DNA from: Chloroflexota bacterium
GTDB lineage: Bacteria > Chloroflexota > Anaerolineae > UBA1429
Direction of reading: 5' to 3'
Assembly: GCA_019873625.1 (NCBI GenBank)
Contig: JAIOAW010000016.1
Location: 1-59,617 of the forward strand
Length of the DNA: 59,617 nucleotides
Numbering within the stretch: the stretch's first letter is position 1; each line of letters opens with the position of its first letter. Below the pieces are notes generated by a model. It saw only the letters and a list, made by a program, of their open reading frames with translations, made no database searches and had not been told where the DNA came from. The position numbers and the translations under genes were made by a program. Below, one piece after another: positions 16,230-24,157 of the stretch.

Positions 16230-17417
16230 CTATCCCCAGGCCTTGGTGGCCTCGTTGAGGGCGTTCCCCATACCCTCAAAGAAGGCCTGAATGGTCTCGT
16301 TCGGAAGGCGCCCTATGACCTCCTCGCGGGCCAAGCGGATGAATTCCAGGGGATTGGCCCCCAAATAACGCTCGTCTTTGACCTTCTGGCGCAAGTCGGC
16401 CCACAGAGCATTGACGTTGACCGCCTGCTCGGGCACCGGCACCTGGACGGGCTTGAGGTTGTAACGCCGCTGTTCGGCGAGGACCTTGCCCACGCTTTGC
16501 GTAAAGCGATCCAGGCCGTTCGAAAGGCCCTTGAGAAGGCCCAGCGCCTCAGCGATGGCTTGCAAGCCCTCTTCAAAGGAGCGGCGCACGGCGTTATGCC
16601 ACGCCAACTCGGCGAGTTTTTCGCCCAATTCGCCGGGCACAGTGTACATCTCCGTCATCTCCTGCAAGGCGCGTTGGAGGCCAGCCTCTTCGGCGAGTTC
16701 CTTCAAGTGCCCGGATAGGTAATCTCGTTGGCCCTGTGCTTCGGCCAGGCGCACGCTCGTCTTTTGCCACTCCTCGCGCCAGGTGGATTGCTTTTCGGCG
16801 GTGGCCTGAACCGTGTCGGTCCACTCTTTGCGCACCGCGCGCAGGGCTTTGAGGGCCTCGGCCTGCTGTTGTTTGATCGTCTTTTGCAGGGCGCGCAGAC
16901 GGCGGATGCGCCCAATATGGCGCAAGGCCCCCAGCGCCCCCTGCCGCAGGGCCTCTTCCTCCTCAAAGGCACGGGTAAACTCCTCCTGGAGTTGGGCCAC
17001 GCGCGCCTTGAGTTCCTCCTCGCGGGCATTCAGGGAGGGGTTCGCGGCGCGCATCGCCTGGGCAGCCTTTTGGGCGCGTTGGGTCAGGCCATCGGCGATT
17101 TGGCGCTTTTCGGCAATCTCCCGATAGAGCGCCTCGATTTCCCCACGGATGCGCGCCTCTTCCTCGGCCTCGAGGCGATCCAAGTAGGCTTGCAGGTCGG
17201 CCGGGAGATTGCGCCGCTCGGCCTTGACGCGCGGGTAGCAGAAGGTGAACAGGTCTTGCCAGATGACCAATTCCTCTTGAAAGGCCTTGCGAAAGCGCGC
17301 CTCGATTTCAGAAATCTCTTGGATGCAGGCCTCCAACTCGGCGCGCTTATCCGTGAGGTATTTGTGGAACTGGGCCAACGTCATCCGGTACACTCGCGGG
17401 CGGGATACCTTGGTCAT
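16230..17417 (-). CDS. Uncharacterised long coiled-coil protein
   Basis: 395 residues, no signal peptide or membrane segment. Heptad-rich, charged helices run from about 10 to 260 (Glu, Lys, Arg, Ala and Gln rich), followed by a less regular C-terminal 130 residues. No catalytic motif was seen. The ATG at 17417 overlaps the radical SAM stop as ATGA, so it is translated with that enzyme; a scaffolding or TerA/PspA-like structural role is possible but unsupported. I do not recognise the family. Confidence 0.75.
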   Translation of the reverse strand: MTKVSRPRVYRMTLAQFHKYLTDKRAELEACIQEISEIEARFRKAFQEELVIWQDLFTFCYPRVKAERRNLPADLQAYLDRLEAEEEARIRGEIEALYREIAEKRQIADGLTQRAQKAAQAMRAANPSLNAREEELKARVAQLQEEFTRAFEEEEALRQGALGALRHIGRIRRLRALQKTIKQQQAEALKALRAVRKEWTDTVQATAEKQSTWREEWQKTSVRLAEAQGQRDYLSGHLKELAEEAGLQRALQEMTEMYTVPGELGEKLAELAWHNAVRRSFEEGLQAIAEALGLLKGLSNGLDRFTQSVGKVLAEQRRYNLKPVQVPVPEQAVNVNALWADLRQKVKDERYLGANPLEFIRLAREEVIGRLPNETIQAFFEGMGNALNEATKAWG

Positions 17418-18871
17418 GCGGTCTTTTCTCCCTCTTCGGGCGCGGCGCTAAAACGCCCGCGCAGGCCAACCCCCCAAGTGTGAGACCAAAGGGCCTTTTT
17501 GGCGCGCCAGACCATCGCCCCCCAGGGCGTGCCCCCCGGCGCAAAGGGGCGCAACTCGTCAAAGGAGCGGCGCTCATCCCAGTAGAGGGGGCAGGCGCCG
17601 CAACAGATATCGCGGATCTCGCAATGCTGGCACACGGGCGGGATGAATTCTTTGCCGCGCCAATAGCGCGCCGTGCGCGAGAACCAGACATCCGCAAACG
17701 GCCTGTGCAACAGGTCGCCGATGCCCCGCTCGAAACTGGAGCAGGGCAAGAGTTCCCCCGCTGGGTTCACGGAGATGAGGCCATCTACACAGGCGCATGA
17801 TTTCGACCCCAACCCCGCCTGGACGGGGTTGAACATACAGTAGGGCACGGGCGAATACCACACCAGGCGCACGCCCTTGGCCTGGGCGCGCTCCTGCACC
17901 TGGGTGATGAGGGAGCCGATCTCGCGGTAGGCGATATCGTCTTTAGGGGAGGTGAGCGCCGTGCCCGTGCGGATGACCATATTCATCGAAAAGTATTGGG
18001 AATGGAGTTCGTCGGCGATGAAATCCACCAGTTCGAGCAGATGGTCGCGGTTGCCACCGCAGATGGTCGTGTTCGTGTGGGTGTGGATGCCCGCCTCTCT
18101 CAGGCGGTACACGGCCCGCACGGTGAGTTCCCAGGAGCCGGGGTGCTGAGTGATGGCATCGTGCACGGCGGCGGAGCCGCCCTCCAGGCTCACCTGGGCC
18201 GATTCCAGCCCCGCCTCGGCGAGGCGCGCGACGTATTCCGCATCGGCGCAGCGCAGGCCGTTCGTAATCAGGTTGACGCGCAAGCCCTTCTCGCGCCCGT
18301 AGGCGATGAGTTCGGGGAGGTCCTCCCGCAATGTCGGCTCGCCGCCCGTGAACGAGAGTGTGGGGCAGTGGGCCTCATCGGCGATGCGATCTATGATGAT
18401 TTTGACCTCTTCGGTGGTCATCTCGCGCACGGCGCGTCCCCGGCGGGGGGCATCGGCATAGCAAAAGGTGCAGCGGTTTTGGCAGCGGTAGGTCAGGGCA
18501 ATTTCCGAAAGGACGGGCAATTCGCGTTTGTGGCTGCCGAATGGCGTGATGCGCACGGCCGTTACCTCGCGCCAATCATCCTGCAAGAGGCCGTTCAAAC
18601 TGCGCAGGAGGGCGATTATGTCCTCGCGGACGCGTTCCGGCTCCACGTGGTAGCGCTCGGCCGTTTCGGCCAAGATGGCCGGCACATCCACCTGCGGGCG
18701 ATTGTAGAGGCGGTCTAGGATAAAGAGCGCCGTCTCGTTCAGGTGATGCAGACGGTTGGGCCGCAGGATAATCAGCCGATCCTCCGGGCGGATGTAGATG
18801 ATATTCCGCGTGGAGGCGACAAAGGTCGCGGCGAACTGTTGCAAATCAAGCGGTTGGGCGCGTTCTTCCAT
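17414..18871 (-). CDS. PqqD-radical SAM-SPASM peptide-modifying enzyme
   Basis: 485 residues. Residues about 25-100 are PqqD-like (RPNRLHHLNETALFILDRL), the fold that binds the leader or target segment of ribosomal peptides. The radical SAM 4Fe-4S motif is Cys130, Cys134, Cys137 (CX3CX2C in YRCQNRCTFCYA); FTGGEP binds SAM; the C terminus is a Cys-rich SPASM domain (CACVDGLISVNPAGELLPC, later CQHC, CCGAC). Enzymes of this type form thioether or carbon-carbon links in peptides. It starts nine bases after the stop of the gene whose product ends in a 12-Cys ACHS-repeat tail, which is the obvious candidate substrate. It overlaps the coiled-coil gene by four bases. Confidence 0.92.
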   Translation of the reverse strand: MEERAQPLDLQQFAATFVASTRNIIYIRPEDRLIILRPNRLHHLNETALFILDRLYNRPQVDVPAILAETAERYHVEPERVREDIIALLRSLNGLLQDDWREVTAVRITPFGSHKRELPVLSEIALTYRCQNRCTFCYADAPRRGRAVREMTTEEVKIIIDRIADEAHCPTLSFTGGEPTLREDLPELIAYGREKGLRVNLITNGLRCADAEYVARLAEAGLESAQVSLEGGSAAVHDAITQHPGSWELTVRAVYRLREAGIHTHTNTTICGGNRDHLLELVDFIADELHSQYFSMNMVIRTGTALTSPKDDIAYREIGSLITQVQERAQAKGVRLVWYSPVPYCMFNPVQAGLGSKSCACVDGLISVNPAGELLPCSSFERGIGDLLHRPFADVWFSRTARYWRGKEFIPPVCQHCEIRDICCGACPLYWDERRSFDELRPFAPGGTPWGAMVWRAKKALWSHTWGVGLRGRFSAAPEEGEKTA

Positions 18872-18880
18872 CGGTGGCCC

Positions 18881-20617
18881 CTAAAAGCGGCTCACGCAGG
18901 CCGAGTGGCAGGCGCTGTGGCACGCGCTGTGCACGCAGGCCGAATGGCACGCCGAATGACACGCGTCATGCACGCAGGCCGAGTGGCAGGCATCGTGCAC
19001 GCAGGCCGAATGGCAAGCCGAGTGGCAGGCGCTGTGGCAGGCATCTCGCCCGCCTTCGCCGCCCAAGGCGCGCTGCACGCCCTGCTCGATGCGCTCCACC
19101 GTGCCCGTCATCACCTCTTCGATGGAGCGCGTCAAGTCGCCGGCCATCCGTTCTAGGGGCGCCACGGCCTCTTCGGCGGCCCGTGCCAAAGGCCCTGGGC
19201 CGGCAGGCCCGCCCACGGTGGCCGTGCTGCCGCCCTCGCGCGCCCAACGATCGGAAAGGATGATCCAAGGGATGTAGTTGGGCATACGCGCAGGCTGGGG
19301 GCGGTTGCGGTATTCGCGTTCGTATTCATCCCAGGCCGATTCGATGCGGCGCTGATAGGTTTCTCGCGTGGCCTGGGGGTCGGCGTTCCACATCTTGGGC
19401 TGGACGGCGCTGGACACGGCCTCCAAAATGGCCGGAATCTTGCTGCGGTCTATCGTGCCATCCTCTTGGATGGCCCCGAGGAGGGCCTTCTCATAAGGCG
19501 CGGTGGCGCCGGCCTCGTTGAGGACCTCCATCTGCAGGGGGTGACGGTTCACGATGTTCACCACGCCCTTTTGCTCTAAACCGAGCACGATGAGCGCGAT
19601 GGTCTTGGTGGAGTTGCCCATCACAAAGGCCGTCTCGATGGCGTTCAGGTCGGGCACCACGCCAGGCGTCTGGAAGGTCTCCACCTCGATTTCGGGCGGC
19701 TCGTAGATGGGCTTGGGCTTGCGTTTGCGCATAGCCAAGATCATCAAAAAGAGTACGCCAAGCGTGATAAAGATGCCTGTGCAAAGGGTCAGGGGGCTGG
19801 TAAAGATGGCGCGCACCGTGCCGATGAAATCCACGGGCCGCGGCGTGGCCTGTGGCGTGGGCGTGTAAAGGGGGATGGGCGTCTCTTGGGTGGTGGTGAT
19901 GGCCGAGGCGGGCAAAAAGAACTGCGGCACCATGCTCGTCTCGGGTGGGAGATTGTTCTTGGCCACAAAGATGGAGAGCCATACCTTGCCCGTCTTTTCA
20001 TCGGGCGTGGGGAAATAGACCCAACGGTCAAAGGCATCGGCATTGTTCACGATGAGGCCCGTTTTTTGGACGATATCGTCCGTCACTTGCTCGGGCTGGG
20101 TGATGTTCGCGGGGAGTTCGATGGGCAAAATGTAGCGAATCTCTTGGCGCACGATGGGCAAGGCCCACTCAAAGGGCGCCCAGCCGATGGCGCGGTAGGG
20201 CTGGCCGTTGTAGGTGGTTGGGTCGAACACGGAGCGATCCACCGTGTAGCGCACTTGGATGGTGTACTGTTCGTTGCGGCGGGTGTTCGTGCCAAAGCGC
20301 ACCTCGTAAAACTCGGGGCCGCCGCTCAGGGTGACCTTGAACTCCCCCTGCGGCCCCTGGCCGCTGGCCGAGATGATGGTATGTGGCCTTGGGAAAGGCC
20401 CCATCTGGCGGATGCGGTCGCGCCCCGCCTCCAGTTCGGTGAAGGTGAGGGTGTAGCGCACGTCTAAACGGCCATCGTTCAGGATGACGACGTAGGCATC
20501 CACCTTGTCGAGGCGGACGGGATCCCCTTGCGCCTGGGCTGGGCCAAGGCCCCACCCGGCCGCCCAAAGGGCGAGCGCTACGAGTAGAATGCCCAGCACA
20601 CAGTAAAAGCGTCTCAT
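18881..20617 (-). CDS. DUF2207-type membrane protein with C-terminal 12-Cys ACHS repeat tail
   Basis: 578 residues. Signal peptide about 1-29 (ends AQA), an extracytoplasmic beta-rich DUF2207-like domain about 32-245, a Thr/Pro linker, a membrane segment about 275-296, then RKRKPKP, implying that the rest is cytoplasmic. Residues 320-440 form a helical, winged-helix-like region; an amphipathic helix at 477-518 precedes the tail. The last 54 residues (525-578) are eight ACHS units mixed with ACVHD/ACVHS units: 12 Cys and 11 His, Cys spacing 4 or 5, each Cys preceded by Ala. ATG at 20617 after AAGGAG overlaps the glycosyltransferase stop as ATGA. The next gene is a PqqD-radical SAM enzyme. Cys-rich low-complexity tails are known on some DUF2207/TIGR04222-type proteins; this CHSA form is unfamiliar to me. 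Confidence 0.85.
   Translation of the reverse strand: MRRFYCVLGILLVALALWAAGWGLGPAQAQGDPVRLDKVDAYVVILNDGRLDVRYTLTFTELEAGRDRIRQMGPFPRPHTIISASGQGPQGEFKVTLSGGPEFYEVRFGTNTRRNEQYTIQVRYTVDRSVFDPTTYNGQPYRAIGWAPFEWALPIVRQEIRYILPIELPANITQPEQVTDDIVQKTGLIVNNADAFDRWVYFPTPDEKTGKVWLSIFVAKNNLPPETSMVPQFFLPASAITTTQETPIPLYTPTPQATPRPVDFIGTVRAIFTSPLTLCTGIFITLGVLFLMILAMRKRKPKPIYEPPEIEVETFQTPGVVPDLNAIETAFVMGNSTKTIALIVLGLEQKGVVNIVNRHPLQMEVLNEAGATAPYEKALLGAIQEDGTIDRSKIPAILEAVSSAVQPKMWNADPQATRETYQRRIESAWDEYEREYRNRPQPARMPNYIPWIILSDRWAREGGSTATVGGPAGPGPLARAAEEAVAPLERMAGDLTRSIEEVMTGTVERIEQGVQRALGGEGGRDACHSACHSACHSACVHDACHSACVHDACHSACHSACVHSACHSACHSACVSRF
18884..19045 (-). repeat. In-frame 12/15-bp tandem repeat encoding the ACHS tail
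   Basis: About twelve units of 12 bp (Ala-Cys-His-Ser) or 15 bp (Ala-Cys-Val-His-Asp/Ser). The codons for Ser (AGC/TCG), His (CAC/CAT), Cys (TGC/TGT) and Ala vary between units while the amino acids stay fixed, so the repeat appears to be maintained at protein level. Confidence 0.9.
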
Positions 20618-21369
20618 CGCGATCTCCTTCGGAGGGCGCGACATTCCCTCCCTACGGCCAACGCAAAGCGGGGCAGGGCTAGCATCCGCCGCCAGCGCCA
20701 GGGCTGGCGGATGAGGCGATAGAGCCATTCTAGGCCGTGTTCGCGCATCCACAAGGGCGCGCGCGGGGCCACCCCCGCGATAAAATCGAGCGTGCCGCCC
20801 ACCCCCATACAGAGGGGCACGCCCAGCCTCCGCAAGTTGCGGTGAATCCAGAAATCTTGGGCCGGCGCGCCGTAGGCGACGAAGAGCATATCCGGCTGCG
20901 CCGCCACGATGCGCGCCACGATGGCCTCCTCTTCCTCTCTCGCGGGCGACCCGGCATAGGTGCCCGCAATCTGCAACCCCGGGTTTTGGCGCACGAGCAC
21001 TTTGGCGGCCTTTTCAGCTACGCCCGGCCCCGCCCCCAAAAGGAAGGGCCGGTACCCCCGTTGGGCGGCTAGCGCCGCCAGCCGTGGGACGATATCGGAC
21101 CCCGCCACCCGTTCCCGCAAAGGGCGCCCCAACCGCCGCGCCGCCCACAGGAGGCCATACCCATCGGGCAAGGCGAGGTGGGCCTCTTCTAACACTACGC
21201 GAAAGGCCTCGTCGCGTTGCGCGCGCATCACGAACTCGGCATTGACCGTAACGACCTGGTGCGGCTGCCCGGAAGCGACCATCCCCTCCATCAAGGCCAG
21301 CGCCTCGGCCATCGTTACGTCATCCACCCGTACGCCAAGGATGCGCACCGATTGGCACGGTCGGTTCAT
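20614..21369 (-). CDS. WecG/TagA/CpsF-family glycosyltransferase
   Basis: 251 residues. Family signatures: ILGVRVDDVTMAEAL, VVTVNAEFVMRAQRD (active-site Thr/Asn region), LPDGYGLLWAARRLG, RVAGSDIVPRL, FLLGAGPGVAEKAA, and PAQDFWIHRNL with GVGGTLDFIAG. These enzymes move N-acetylmannosaminuronate or a similar sugar onto lipid-linked intermediates at the inner face of the membrane. ATG at 21369 overlaps the previous glycosyltransferase stop as ATGA; its own stop overlaps the DUF2207 start. It is tightly coupled to both, which ties the radical SAM cassette to cell-surface glycan genes. Confidence 0.92.
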   Translation of the reverse strand: MNRPCQSVRILGVRVDDVTMAEALALMEGMVASGQPHQVVTVNAEFVMRAQRDEAFRVVLEEAHLALPDGYGLLWAARRLGRPLRERVAGSDIVPRLAALAAQRGYRPFLLGAGPGVAEKAAKVLVRQNPGLQIAGTYAGSPAREEEEAIVARIVAAQPDMLFVAYGAPAQDFWIHRNLRRLGVPLCMGVGGTLDFIAGVAPRAPLWMREHGLEWLYRLIRQPWRWRRMLALPRFALAVGRECRALRRRSR

Positions 21370-22484
21370 CCTTCTCCTACGGCCTCCAACACCTCGAGGA
21401 CGCGCGTCGCGCAGGCCTCCCACGTAAAGGCGCGGGCGCGTTCGCGGCCCCGCTCGGAGAGGGCCTTTCGCAGGGCCTCATCATCATACAGGCGAACCAT
21501 CGCCTGCGCCAAATCGTCCACCTCCGCCGGGTTGATGAGGAGCGCGGCCTCCCCCGCCACCTCGGGGAGCGACGAGGCGTTCGAGGCGATGACGGGCGCG
21601 CCGCAAGCCATCGCCTCCAGCACGGGCAGGCCAAACCCCTCATACCAACTGGGGAAGACGAACCCCAAGGCCCCGCTCAGGAGCGCGGCCAAATCCTCGG
21701 CGGCCACGTAGCCGGGGAGGATCACCTGCCCGGCGAGGTCGGCCCGGCGTGCCCGCGCTAGGATATTCTCACACAGCCAACCCGGCCTCCCGGCGAGCAC
21801 CAGCCGCACCTCTTTGGGCAACTGCCCCCTCGCCAAGAGGCGTGCATAGGCCTCGAGGAGAACCCCCAAGTTCTTGCGCGGCTGGAGCGTGCCCACGTAT
21901 AGAAAATAGGCCTCGCCCGTGCCGTAGCGGGCGCGCACCTCGGCCAGCCGCGCCTCGTCCTCCACCGGCGCGAGGCCGGGCGTGCCGGCCGGGTAGGCCA
22001 CGGTGATCTTGGCGGGGTCCGCGCGGTAAAAGTGGACCAAGTCCTCGCGTGTGGCCTCGGAATCGGCCACGATGTGCGCCGCCGTGCGAACGTTCCACCG
22101 CGTAGACCAATCCAAATAGCGCCTGGAGGCCCGTGGGTGCATCTGTGGGTAACGCAAGTAGCCCACATCGTGCACCGTAACGACGGAACGCCTGGGGTGC
22201 ACCACAGGGAGCACGTGGGCGGGCACAAAGAGCACATCGGGCGGGCGCTGAATCATCTCATACGAGAGGCGCGCGTGCGTCCACAACCGGCGGAAGGGCA
22301 TCACGCGCCATTCGACGCGCTCATCCCGTGGGAAGAGGCCCTCCGCCGGGGGCGCGTTGAAATACAAGCGAAACAAGTGCCGCCCCCCTTGCGCGATGAG
22401 GGCGCGGATGAGGTACAGCGAGTAATTTTCCGTGCCGGTGCGCCAGGCGCGCGCGGCGCGGCTGGCATCCACACCGATCCACAT
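21366..22484 (-). CDS. GT4-family glycosyltransferase
   Basis: 372 residues with two Rossmann-like halves. Seen: N-terminal MWIGVDASRAARAWRTGTENY, FLYVGTLQPRKNLGVLLEAY at the linker, and the nucleotide-sugar site PSWYEGFGLPVLEAMACGAPVIAS (E-x7-E). GT-B retaining enzyme, probably transferring a hexose or mannose in surface polysaccharide or glycolipid synthesis; the sugar is unknown. It lies 3 bases after the upstream membrane-protein gene and overlaps the WecG-type gene as ATGA. Confidence 0.92.
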   Translation of the reverse strand: MWIGVDASRAARAWRTGTENYSLYLIRALIAQGGRHLFRLYFNAPPAEGLFPRDERVEWRVMPFRRLWTHARLSYEMIQRPPDVLFVPAHVLPVVHPRRSVVTVHDVGYLRYPQMHPRASRRYLDWSTRWNVRTAAHIVADSEATREDLVHFYRADPAKITVAYPAGTPGLAPVEDEARLAEVRARYGTGEAYFLYVGTLQPRKNLGVLLEAYARLLARGQLPKEVRLVLAGRPGWLCENILARARRADLAGQVILPGYVAAEDLAALLSGALGFVFPSWYEGFGLPVLEAMACGAPVIASNASSLPEVAGEAALLINPAEVDDLAQAMVRLYDDEALRKALSERGRERARAFTWEACATRVLEVLEAVGEG

Positions 22485-22487
22485 CGT

Positions 22488-23000
22488 CTAGCGGCGCTGA
22501 ACCAGGAATTGGACCACAAGCCCCAACCCGATAAGGATCAAGATGAGCGGCCACCATTGGGAAATCTCCCAGGCGCGTTCCGCACCGAGTTGCCCCATTG
22601 TATAGGCGAACCCCAAGGCACCGATGCCCAGCCCGATCAGCCCCATGACCATATTCGACACCTCGCGCACGTTCGCCCCCCAAGCGGCGAGCCAGGCGAG
22701 GCCCATCACGGCTGGGAAGATAGGCCAGAGGCGGTTGAGGTCTCGCCATTCGTACGGCCCGGCGGTGATGGCGAGAAAGAACCCGCCGCAAAAGACGGCC
22801 GCCGTGCCGAACCAAACGCCGCCCGCATCTCTAGGCCGGCGCGCCAGCGCGCCGTAGAGAGACATCCCCCCAAGGAGGATGAGGATGACGGGCCATAACT
22901 GGTCTAGCCTGGCCCAGGGCACGTTCAAGGCGGAAAGGAGCGCCCATGCGCCCAGGGCGATGAGGAGAACGCCGAGGCCGATCGTCTGTTTGCGCTGCAT
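22488..23000 (-). CDS. LiaI/LiaF-like multi-pass membrane protein (DUF5668-type)
   Basis: 170 residues with about six hydrophobic segments in three pairs. The repeated LWPVILILLGG / LWPIFPAVMGL / WWPLILILIGLG pattern is typical of the LiaI-LiaF transmembrane region. The C-terminal soluble LiaF domain is absent. GAAAGGGG precedes the ATG. It lies between mevalonate kinase (30 bases upstream) and a glycosyltransferase (3 bases downstream). The function is unknown. Confidence 0.8.
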   Translation of the reverse strand: MQRKQTIGLGVLLIALGAWALLSALNVPWARLDQLWPVILILLGGMSLYGALARRPRDAGGVWFGTAAVFCGGFFLAITAGPYEWRDLNRLWPIFPAVMGLAWLAAWGANVREVSNMVMGLIGLGIGALGFAYTMGQLGAERAWEISQWWPLILILIGLGLVVQFLVQRR

Positions 23001-23030
23001 CGCAGCCCCTTTCTAGAGCGCCGGGAACGC

Positions 23031-23966
23031 TCACATCACCACGGTATAATAGACGCTCTGTGCGCCGGCGGCCGCCAGAGCCTCTGAGATGGCCGGCACA
23101 TCTTCCTCAAAGGCGAGCGCCACCATGCACCCGCCCCCTCCACCGCCCGTCAACTTGGCGCCCAAGGCGCCGGCGCGGCGCGCGGCCATCACGAGGGCAT
23201 CCAACGCCTCAGATGAAACGCCGAGCCGCTGGAGAAGGGCATGATTTTCGGAGAGCAACCCCCCCAAGGTGATGGGGTTGCCCTGTTCGAGGGCCTCGCG
23301 GCCGGCCTCGGCGCAGCGAGCGATCTCGTCAAAGAGGGCCTCTACCGCCGCGGGGTCCGCCCGGTGCTTTTCGCGCACCTGGGCTACCGTGTCTCGCGTG
23401 CGCGAAGGGGTGCCGCTATCTCCGATGACGAGGTGCAGCGGCTCGCCGGGCCGCAGGAAGACGACCTCGCCCTGGCGATACCATATGGGCTTTTCGTAGG
23501 CGATGACCGTGTTATCTATGCCGCTCGGCGTGCCGTGAAAGATCCTCTCCACCTGAAAGACGAGCGCTGAGGCCTGCGCCGCATCTATGGAGTGGCAGAG
23601 GTGCTTGCCAATGGCCCGCACCAGCGCCGTGGCCACCGAAGCGCCGCTCCCCATGCCGCGCGCCATAGGCACGCGCGAGCGCAGGCGAATCTCGAGGGAG
23701 AGCGCCTCTATGGGGAAGCGCAGATTGCGCAGCGTGTTGCGCACGGCCTCCTGCAAGGGGAGGATCGTCTCATCGGGGGGATCATCCAAGCGAAAAGAGC
23801 GCCCAAGATCCTCGGCATAAATGCAAATGCCCTCTTCGGAAAGGATCGTGTTCACTTCGGCCCAGGCGCGCACCTCGCTCACGGGCACGGCCACGGCCGG
23901 CCGCCCATAAACGACGGCATGCTCCCCCAAAAGGATGACCTTACTCGCGGCAGACGCGATCGTCAC
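23031..23966 (-). CDS. mvk: Mevalonate kinase
   Basis: 311 residues, GHMP kinase family. Seen: ASKVILLGEHAVVYGRPAVAVP, the ATP-binding PMARGMGSGASVATA near residue 107, and the C-terminal KLTGGGGGGCMVAL. It phosphorylates mevalonate at O5 in the isoprenoid pathway. GTG at 23966 after AGGGAG. It is the first gene of the long minus-strand operon, with a promoter 33-60 bases upstream. An isopentenyl phosphate kinase at about 30.5 kb suggests the alternative route in which phosphomevalonate is decarboxylated before the last phosphorylation. Confidence 0.93.
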   Translation of the reverse strand: MTIASAASKVILLGEHAVVYGRPAVAVPVSEVRAWAEVNTILSEEGICIYAEDLGRSFRLDDPPDETILPLQEAVRNTLRNLRFPIEALSLEIRLRSRVPMARGMGSGASVATALVRAIGKHLCHSIDAAQASALVFQVERIFHGTPSGIDNTVIAYEKPIWYRQGEVVFLRPGEPLHLVIGDSGTPSRTRDTVAQVREKHRADPAAVEALFDEIARCAEAGREALEQGNPITLGGLLSENHALLQRLGVSSEALDALVMAARRAGALGAKLTGGGGGGCMVALAFEEDVPAISEALAAAGAQSVYYTVVM

Positions 23967-23998
23967 GCGATATTCTCCCTAGGTCGGATGATAAACCC

Positions 23999-24027
23999 AT
24001 CATAGCGGCCGAGGGCAGAAATGTCAA
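23999..24027 (-). promoter_or_regulatory. Sigma-70 promoter of the mvk operon
   Basis: Minus strand: TTGACA (24022-24027), 17-bp spacer, TATGAT (23999-24004). The transcript would start near 23992, about 25 bases before the mvk start. Confidence 0.85.
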
Positions 24028-24079
24028 AGGGTGCGGCGTCCTGGGTTCCACGGCGTTTGCCGGCGCCTCGCACGCTTCC

Positions 24080-24108
24080 TTGAAGTGCAAACGCGCCCCG
24101 ATTATAAT
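24080..24108 (+). promoter_or_regulatory. Promoter of the response regulator
   Basis: TTGAAG (24080-24085), 17-bp spacer, TATAAT (24103-24108). Divergent from the mvk promoter, with about 50 bp between them. Confidence 0.75.
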
Positions 24109-24157
24109 GGCGCTCACACGGGCTACATACGCTCTGCCCGGTGGGGAGGGGGATAAG

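Noticed and set aside
18884-19045. CRISPR-like array
   Set aside because: Repeats are 12-15 bp, contiguous, in frame and coding; there are no spacers.
13696-23966. Classical RiPP cluster with a small precursor and exporter
   Set aside because: No short precursor frame with a ribosome-binding site, no ABC exporter and no B protein were found; the substrate candidate is the large membrane protein's tail.
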